NCBI RefSeq assembly: GCF_964204645.1
Contig: NC_134025.1
Location: 558,001 to 622,000 of the forward strand
Direction: 5' to 3'
Origin: Tubulanus polymorphus
Lineage: Eukaryota; Nemertea; Palaeonemertea; Tubulaniformes; Tubulanidae
Length of the DNA: 64,000 bases
A model generated the notes under the pieces. The model was not told the origin of the DNA, searched no databases, and saw only the letters and a program-made list of their open reading frames with translations. The position numbers and the translations under genes were made by a program. Below, in pieces: positions 62,901-64,000 of the stretch (position 1 is its first letter; every line of letters starts with the position of its first letter).

Positions 62901-63482
62901 TACAATGTAAATCAAAAGCTTATATATTTTGTGTTAAATTCACTGATTTCTCCTGGAGCGCGTGTCGCCTGTGTTTTATATTACTTACAGGGTTAGTATA
63001 AGGTAGTGTAGCCAGATCAACAAACTCCGAATTCAACTTATCACGAATCATTGTCAATAACTGAACCTTTGGATACAAAACTAACGCCTTTTTCCCTTCT
63101 TCGTATTCGTCTAATTTCTTCTTAGCGAAAGCTCCAGCCGAGAATGTAGCTATCCTTTCATGAACGGGAGTTTGAAAATAAGACGTCGTTTGAGAAGTGA
63201 CTTCGTCGTAATCGTCGTAATTTTTCGGTTCTTCCAAAGTAAAATAAACAGCAGTTCCTCCTAATTCTCTGAGATTTTTAACGGCTTGTAAAATATCCTT
63301 TCTATGTTTCGGAATAACCACACCGATCGCGTCCAGATCCGGCTGTCCGATCTGTTTACAAATCTCCAGGTCATCGTAACCGTTATCCAAGAAAGCTTGC
63401 GTATATTTGGCTAAAGTAAGAGAGCGTAGCCACTCTTCCACGATATTATCAGCCATGTCTAAAAGACACGGACTCATCCGAT
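21891..63482 (-). CDS. SASH1: SASH1-family SAM/SH3 adaptor with SAMD5-like N-terminus, 15 coding exons
   Basis: Exons are listed separately. Their phases agree at every junction (six split codons) and give 1030 codons; human SASH1 has 1247. Predicted order: SAM domain about 11-75, almost identical in pattern to vertebrate SAMD5 ([20 protein letters not shown]); a helical 44-aa exon; a basic SLY-like region about 244-330; a Ser/Thr-rich segment; SH3 about 449-510 ([35 protein letters not shown]); SAM about 543-603 (HGYEDMDTF); a long Ser-rich linker; the [16 protein letters not shown] motif; [18 protein letters not shown]; and a C-terminal SAM about 959-1018 ([13 protein letters not shown]). 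Family members are cytoplasmic scaffolds in Toll-like receptor/NF-kB and cell-adhesion signalling; no enzymatic site is expected. Whether exon 1 is joined to exon 2 is inferred from phase and homology. The rest is strongly supported. Confidence 0.88.
22167..23213. other. Intron 14, no clear feature
   Basis: A stretch near 22370-22500 ('ggggtttgaacccatgaccc') has a tRNA B-box-like word and may be an old SINE. Nothing else seen. Confidence 0.4.
23214..23345 (-). CDS. SASH1: Exon 14: helical block before C-terminal SAM
   Basis: 132 bp, phase 0 in and out. [20 protein letters not shown] through [14 protein letters not shown]. Human SASH1 has HGRCGIPEALVQRYAEDL and IRVKQLRKQ. Confidence 0.92.
23385..23545. 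repeat. ~85-bp imperfect tandem repeat in intron 13
   Basis: Two and a half copies of 'aactctgt(t/c)actgtcagga' 'ttcaaactatcaattg' with a G-run (11 G in one copy) and 'gtggagagctcagaga'. Confidence 0.8.
23587..24455 (-). CDS. SASH1: Exon 13: long Ser-rich linker and KL..GIDL..PYTN motif
   Basis: 869 bp, the largest exon, entered at acceptor ttgctag and left at donor gtgagt. Mostly predicted disordered, rich in S, P, N and T, with basic patches. It ends [18 protein letters not shown], closely matching human NKLHAEGIDLTEEPYSDK. Confidence 0.9.
24691..24838 (-). CDS. SASH1: Exon 12: rest of central SAM domain
   Basis: 148 bp. [20 protein letters not shown] through [14 protein letters not shown]. 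Human SASH1 has [20 protein letters not shown] here. Confidence 0.92.
24899..25191. mobile_element. piggyBac-type MITE in intron 11
   Basis: TTAA at both ends (24899-24902 and 25188-25191), with terminal inverted repeats CCCTTTCAGTGC and GCACTGAAAGGG immediately inside. The interior has three copies of a near-palindromic 'acaccgcactgcagtgta'. 285 bp between the TTAAs and no coding capacity. The TTAA duplication and CCCTTT start fit piggyBac-mobilised non-autonomous elements. Confidence 0.82.
25217..25462 (-). CDS. SASH1: Exon 11: second half of SH3 and start of SAM
   Basis: 246 bp in phase 0. [20 protein letters not shown] and [11 protein letters not shown] complete the SH3 domain. [13 protein letters not shown] opens the central SAM domain. 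Confidence 0.92.
25766..25860 (-). CDS. SASH1: Exon 10: first half of SH3
   Basis: 95 bp. Encodes [20 protein letters not shown] then [11 protein letters not shown]; human [23 protein letters not shown] aligns residue for residue. Contains the ALYDY-equivalent 'ADYIPSPYN'. Confidence 0.92.
25947..26225 (-). CDS. SASH1: Exon 9: Ser/Thr-rich linker before SH3
   Basis: 279 bp. Begins [20 protein letters not shown] and ends [12 protein letters not shown]. Low complexity in T, S and G, presumably disordered. The hammerhead-like foldback element starts within 40-70 bp upstream of its acceptor. Confidence 0.85.
26262..26452. mobile_element. Foldback element with hammerhead-like core, copy 1 (intron 8)
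   Basis: Inverted arms 'ataaatgaagaaatcccaca' + 'cttcgaatttgaaatta' (left, 26295-26332) and their complement (right, 26414-26451). Between them lies ACCTGATGATGGCTGTTAG, then TCAACAGCCGAAACG. CTGATGA, a 7-bp stem (GGCTGTT/AACAGCC) and GAAAC are arranged as in a hammerhead ribozyme core. A further block, 'atccgtgtaaactgtag', precedes the left arm and is shared with copy 2. Confidence 0.75.
26605..26757. repeat. 27-bp minisatellite in intron 8
   Basis: About six copies of 'ctaggtccggggactaacta' + 'cgcatcc'. Confidence 0.9.
26777..26840 (-). CDS. SASH1: Exon 8 (64 bp)
   Basis: Encodes [20 protein letters not shown] then T and a split Asp codon. Acceptor tattttag, donor gtatgt. Basic and Ser-rich. 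Confidence 0.78.
26955..27008 (-). CDS. SASH1: Exon 7 (54 bp)
   Basis: Encodes [18 protein letters not shown] in phase 0. Acceptor gttacag, donor gtgaat. Confidence 0.8.
27286..27476. repeat. Purine (GA/GGA) tract in intron 6
   Basis: About 190 bp almost purely G and A on the plus strand. Overlapping open frames here are compositional. Confidence 0.9.
28105..28205 (-). CDS. SASH1: Exon 6
   Basis: 101 bp. Encodes [20 protein letters not shown] then [14 protein letters not shown]; human SASH1 has [20 protein letters not shown] in the same place. Confidence 0.9.
28438..28592. repeat. ~26-bp minisatellite in intron 5
   Basis: About six imperfect copies of 'tttgaatccctgctgaggga' + 'ggatgg'. Confidence 0.85.
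28633..28734 (-). CDS. SASH1: Exon 5: basic SLY-like region
   Basis: 102 bp between acceptor ttttttag and donor gtaatt. Encodes [20 protein letters not shown] then [13 protein letters not shown], the counterpart of the lysine-rich block in human SASH1. Confidence 0.85.
28735..30239. other. Intron upstream of exon 5, non-coding
   Basis: AT-rich, with a C-rich run at 29488-29536. Apart from the 30-bp array listed next, nothing is seen. Confidence 0.5.
29703..29855. repeat. 30-bp minisatellite containing CCACGTGG palindromes
   Basis: Five copies of 'ccacgtggagaccactgtat' + 'ccacactact', the last shortened. Each full copy has the 8-bp palindrome CCACGTGG (an E-box core). One copy reads ccacgtag. 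Confidence 0.9.
30240..33062. repeat. 2.8-kb purine-rich minisatellite (~45-bp unit)
   Basis: About 63 copies of 'gatgagggtggacagaggga' + 'gaggtgggag' + a variable (GA)n/GGGA tail. Units run about 40-46 bp depending on the tail. The plus strand is nearly all purine with a few T and C. Long open frames on both strands follow from the lack of stop words. Confidence 0.97.
33061..34155. other. Intron segment with small repeats
   Basis: 'cagtgtattcacagtgtatt' repeats at about 33148-33235 and 'cgcaccagtagt' repeats at about 33627-33680. Otherwise nothing. Confidence 0.6.
34160..34350. repeat. 21-bp minisatellite
   Basis: About nine copies of 'ctggtaatacagagtctgta' + 'a'. Confidence 0.9.
34796..36475. 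repeat. 1.7-kb pyrimidine-rich minisatellite (18-bp unit)
   Basis: About 93 copies of 'ccccctctgtacacctct' or 'ccccctccacacacctct'. Blocks of variants are themselves repeated: the run containing 'tgtatacctcttcccttctg' occurs at about 34888 and 35747, and the 'cccctgtacacacctctccc' block at about 35933 and 36228. This shows unequal exchange of multi-unit segments. Four reading frames of about 560-615 codons are open because 18 is a multiple of three. Confidence 0.97.
36476..37479. other. Intron segment with a (TA)n run
   Basis: A GAT-rich run at 36714-36785 and (TA)n at about 37048-37127. No gene seen. Confidence 0.7.
37048..37127. repeat. (TA)n microsatellite
   Basis: About 40 perfect TA dinucleotides. 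Confidence 0.95.
37480..37501 (-). CDS. SASH1: Alternative first coding exon of the short isoform
   Basis: ATG GAA GAC GAT AGA AAT AAA A, then donor gtgagt. It encodes MEDDRNK and ends in phase 1, exactly what exon 5 needs. An in-frame TGA 30 bases upstream supports the start. Using it would omit the N-terminal SAM domain and give about 795 aa, still with SH3 and two SAM domains. The promoter would lie near 37.5-37.8 kb. Confidence 0.6.
37502..38099. other. Presumed promoter side of the alternative first exon
   Basis: AT-rich, with no strong TATA box that I can assign. A (TA)n run lies near 37850-37870. Confidence 0.35.
38120..38265. repeat. ~19-bp minisatellite
   Basis: Copies of 'cccaactaaactacactgaa' and variants. 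Confidence 0.85.
38812..39125. repeat. ~41-bp GC-rich minisatellite
   Basis: About seven copies of 'ctctgggccctacactgcat' + 'gactgggccctgggcgcaga'. Confidence 0.9.
39188..39224. repeat. (GAAT)n microsatellite
   Basis: About nine copies of gaat. Confidence 0.95.
39365..39765. repeat. ~78-bp tandem repeat, also found at 44.97 kb
   Basis: Five copies of a unit with 'tgattggtcaagagctggtc', 'acctgatgtaaacacacagg' and 'ccaaacctagggtta'. One and a half diverged copies occur at 44970-45100, so it is also dispersed. Confidence 0.9.
40354..40406 (-). CDS. SASH1: Exon 4 (53 bp)
   Basis: Acceptor tttttttcag, donor gtaaga. Encodes [17 protein letters not shown]. This resembles the Ser-rich NPLHKSNSEDS stretch of human SASH1. 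Confidence 0.75.
40904..40956 (-). CDS. SASH1: Exon 3 (53 bp)
   Basis: Acceptor tctattatag, donor gtaagt. Encodes [17 protein letters not shown] plus a split Lys codon shared with exon 4. Found because it closes the frame between exons 2 and 4. Confidence 0.75.
41555..41635. repeat. (GACT)n and 'tctacag' short repeats
   Basis: Six GACT copies followed by 'agtctacagtctacagttta'-type repeats. Confidence 0.85.
42240..42548. repeat. 20-21-bp minisatellite
   Basis: About fifteen copies of 'tgaggggtgccaggattcag', some with an extra G; the first units alternate with 'tgaggagcaccgggattcag'. Confidence 0.95.
43040..43918. repeat. 23-bp minisatellite, ~38 highly uniform hairpin-forming units
   Basis: Unit 'aactgtctacatctgagaca' + 'ggc'. 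Only two units differ visibly ('gggaca' at about 43120 and 43217). Each unit contains CTGTCT-ACATCTG-AGACAG, able to form a 6-bp stem with a 7-base loop. Confidence 0.97.
44028..44440. repeat. 22-bp minisatellite
   Basis: About nineteen copies of 'aggactgtggaactgagtct' + 'cg'. Most contain CTCGAG. Confidence 0.95.
44742..44792. repeat. CAG/GCAGGA-rich repeat
   Basis: 'cggcagcaggagcggcagca' followed by CAG triplets. Confidence 0.85.
44931..44964. repeat. (ATATC)n microsatellite
   Basis: About seven copies of catat. Confidence 0.9.
44970..45100. repeat. Diverged copies of the 78-bp repeat
   Basis: 'tgattggtccagagcttgtc', 'acgtgatgtaaacaaacagg' and 'tctagggttagcatgg' match the array at 39.4-39.8 kb. 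Confidence 0.8.
45201..45450 (-). mobile_element. Foldback element with hammerhead-like core, copy 2, internally amplified
   Basis: Inverted relative to copy 1. It keeps 'ataaatgaagaaatcccaca' on one side and 'atccgtgtatactgtagata' (read on the minus strand) on the other. On the minus strand the core CCTGATGATGGCTG...CAACAGCCGAAACG is present once complete. The segment with CCTGATGATGGCTG and its stem is repeated about four more times (~39-bp period), each repeat forming a GATGATGGCTG/CAGCCATCATC hairpin but lacking GAAAC. The outer arm on the right is truncated. Confidence 0.75.
45440..47300. other. Intron 2 segment, no gene
   Basis: (GA)n at about 46068-46104. A ~105-bp direct duplication ('cctctccacgtccctgctgt', 'cccaggtttat') lies at about 46768-46975, and a doubled 'ccggtgtgtaggccccaa' at about 46650-46690. 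Confidence 0.7.
47310..48088. repeat. 25-bp minisatellite, ~31 copies
   Basis: Unit 'acctcctcatctccacatac' + 'acatc', very uniform. The 296-codon open frame through it reads the unit in three successive frames (25 is not a multiple of 3) and is an artefact. Confidence 0.97.
48118..49070. repeat. 23-bp minisatellite with ACTGCAGT palindrome, ~41 copies
   Basis: Unit 'ccagttactg(t/a)ctaaactg' + 'cagt'. Variants (ccag, ctag, cgtgtttctg, ccgg) are interspersed and some recur in blocks. Confidence 0.97.
49203..49312. repeat. 36-bp tandem repeat, three copies
   Basis: 'gttcagtaattgttgagtag' + 'atgtactcattctgct'. Confidence 0.93.
49436..49520. repeat. (CAGT)n microsatellite
   Basis: CAGT copies with 'tagtctgt' interruptions repeated in register. 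Confidence 0.93.
49690..51018. repeat. 30-bp minisatellite, ~44 copies
   Basis: Unit 'gtgaggggctgtcacacttc' + 'cccggtgtca'. Alternating variants (cctctctggtatta, cctctccggtgtca) recur in multi-unit blocks, for example 'tttcccggtgtcagtgaggg' blocks about 240-260 bp apart. Open frames on both strands are due to the 3n period. It ends about 170 bp from exon 2. Confidence 0.97.
51105..51178. repeat. GGA-rich repeat beside exon 2
   Basis: 'gaggaggggaggagagggag' units, ending 15 bp from the exon 2 donor side. Confidence 0.9.
51193..51324 (-). CDS. SASH1: Exon 2: SASH1 N-terminal helical block
   Basis: 132 bp, phase 0 in and out. It encodes [20 protein letters not shown] and ends TTRDSIE. It matches human SASH1 DGSLGNIDDLAQQYADYYN, a region absent from SAMD5. 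It sits between minisatellites. It is the same length and phase as exon 14, to which it is homologous. Confidence 0.85.
51325..54935. other. Intron 1 segment, no gene
   Basis: (GGCTG)-rich repeats at about 51393-51440. CAG runs are at 52585-52625 and 53503-53520. A ~150-bp duplicated block ('aacttagaattcagcac', 'ttgatatttcatc') lies at about 53965-54300, with (GAGAT)n at 54428-54452 and GGGA tracts at 54585-54635 and 54768-54800. No coding exon recognised. Confidence 0.6.
54940..55512. repeat. 14-bp minisatellite, ~41 copies
   Basis: Units 'tacaactaccgctc' and 'tacaatctaccgcc'. The open frame through it reflects absence of stop words. Confidence 0.97.
55513..57830. other. Intron 1 segment, no gene
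   Basis: CCGA repeats at 55767-55783, (TC)n at 56515-56545, CAG at 56892-56920 and 'gagatgtattacct' repeats at 57000-57062. Nothing coding seen. Confidence 0.6.
57840..58312. repeat. 33-bp minisatellite
   Basis: About fifteen copies of 'tagctagacccaggtctaac' + 'aactgactggtcc', with an 'agctaaccgaggtccaacca' subfamily in the right half. Confidence 0.93.
58313..59994. other. Intron 1 segment, no gene
   Basis: (TC)n at 58493-58515, a purine tract at 58783-58830 and CAG at 59369-59392. Nothing else seen. Confidence 0.6.
60000..60590. repeat. ~45-bp G-rich minisatellite
   Basis: About thirteen copies of 'ggggactgggggatcagcag' + 'gctggaggagaggggcagga'. The many GGG runs could form G-quadruplexes on the plus strand. 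Confidence 0.95.
60715..60790 (+). repeat. tRNA-like SINE head
   Basis: An A-box-like 'tccagtggttaggacgc' followed about 30 bases later by a B-box-like 'ggttcaaatcc' inside a CAGG/CCTG stem. The spacing is close to a tRNA, but no proper seven-base anticodon loop can be folded, so a tRNA-derived SINE is likelier than a functional tRNA. The 3' body (to about 60888, with a T-rich run) is not recognised. Confidence 0.5.
61315..61342. repeat. CAG microsatellite
   Basis: 'cagcagcagcagcag' with a TAG interruption. Confidence 0.9.
61590..62275. repeat. 44-bp minisatellite built from two 22-bp halves
   Basis: About fifteen copies of 'tttttgctggttcagttcca' + 'ga' joined to 'ttttggctggtttattccca' + 'ga'. 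Near the right end (62160-62240) the array falls back to 22-bp monomers of the first type. The open frames are periodic artefacts. Confidence 0.97.
62276..62988. other. Intron 1 segment next to exon 1
   Basis: AT-rich. A short inverted repeat lies at about 62840-62930 ('caaatttgcttttgattaca' and 'aaatcaaaagc', with 'acaaattgt' twice). No gene seen. Confidence 0.55.
62989..63482 (-). CDS. SASH1: Exon 1: SAMD5-like SAM domain
   Basis: Coding from ATG 63477 ([20 protein letters not shown]) or the second ATG eight codons in; 163 codons ending ...LPYTNP at donor gtaagt, phase 0. An acceptor-like ttttacag lies five bases before the ATG, so a 5' exon lies further right or outside the window. After the SAM domain come FTLEEP and [14 protein letters not shown], both diagnostic of SAMD5 (human: FTLEP, YPKLKLKIMIRDKL). 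The part alone would be a SAMD5 orthologue. Confidence 0.88.
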
Positions 63483-64000
63483 CTGTAAAATTAACACTTT
63501 ACATCGTAGATATTATACAAATAAACTATCGGCGAAAGTTAGAAACTTGTACGCCGCGGAAAAACGATGATATGAAGGTTTATTTGACAGCAACATGACA
63601 ATCGCGACTGTCTAAAACATCCATGATGTTTAGACTGAATTAGTGCTGCGCCCTATCGGCGTTTATCAGAACACAAATACAAACCTGTGTAGAGGGCGAC
63701 ACCTCCTGGTGGTAAAATACAAATCTCATTCATTGCGGGCTAGCAATCATCCGACGATAGAACCATCAGCTCGTGATGCCAAATGAATCATGCTCGTCTA
63801 TTCACAATACCGATATACTGATTTAAGACCCACCCATGAATCAACACAGCTGTCGTCGGGATCCTCAATTTGCTGTGGTCAATCAACGCTTTGTAACAGA
63901 TGGGATGTTAGTAACACTTTCACCTCCTCCTTCCACAAAGAAAATACTGACTCATTTTTCCATCCATCAATTTTTAATAAAAATATCAATATAATGCTAT
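63483..64000. other. Region 5' of exon 1, unresolved
   Basis: Holds either the promoter/5' UTR of the long SASH1-family transcript or part of an intron; the acceptor-like ttttacag at 63490-63483 favours an intron. No TATA box or further exon identified. Confidence 0.4.

Overview
The window is nuclear DNA of an invertebrate animal. Its genes have short exons with GT-AG introns, mostly GTAAGT/GTGAGT donors, and encode metazoan-specific proteins. The DNA is AT-rich, carries retroelement and MITE debris, and is packed with minisatellites. A spiralian (mollusc-like or other lophotrochozoan) source is my guess; nothing in the sequence fixes the phylum.

Layout. (1) 0.27-3.30 kb, minus strand: a complete five-exon FBXO22-like gene (F-box plus FIST-type domain, 421 aa). 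(2) 4.6-11.8 kb, plus strand: a possible unrecognised gene with a signal-peptide-like start, several exon-like blocks, a tandem array of about nine exon/intron cassettes (9.0-11.0 kb), a terminal exon and a poly(A) signal. Copies of a ~1 kb duplication flank the array. (3) 15.0-19.5 kb: a large foldback element whose arms are tandem subrepeats with five internal palindromes, interrupted near its apex by a 5'-truncated LINE. (4) 19.6-63.5 kb, minus strand: one large gene read right to left, a SASH1-family adaptor. I resolved 15 coding exons that join in frame to 1030 codons, plus an alternative first exon at 37.5 kb. The first exon is SAMD5-like, so the full product would have three SAM domains and one SH3 domain. 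(5) The introns of that gene, chiefly 28.7-63 kb, hold about 25 unrelated minisatellites, a piggyBac-type MITE, two copies of a foldback element with a hammerhead-ribozyme-like core, and a tRNA-like SINE head.

The two conserved genes are unrelated in function: FBXO22 is a ubiquitin-ligase substrate receptor, SASH1 a signalling scaffold. The strongest observation is inside the SASH1-family gene. The module 'SAM, KL..DL..PYTN motif, phase-0 intron, 132-bp helical exon' occurs at both ends of the protein. This suggests an internal duplication and that vertebrate SAMD5 and SASH1 descend from one gene. The very long open frames in the repeat arrays are by-products of repeat periodicity and are not annotated as proteins. 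All splice sites were read by eye and no transcript data were available.
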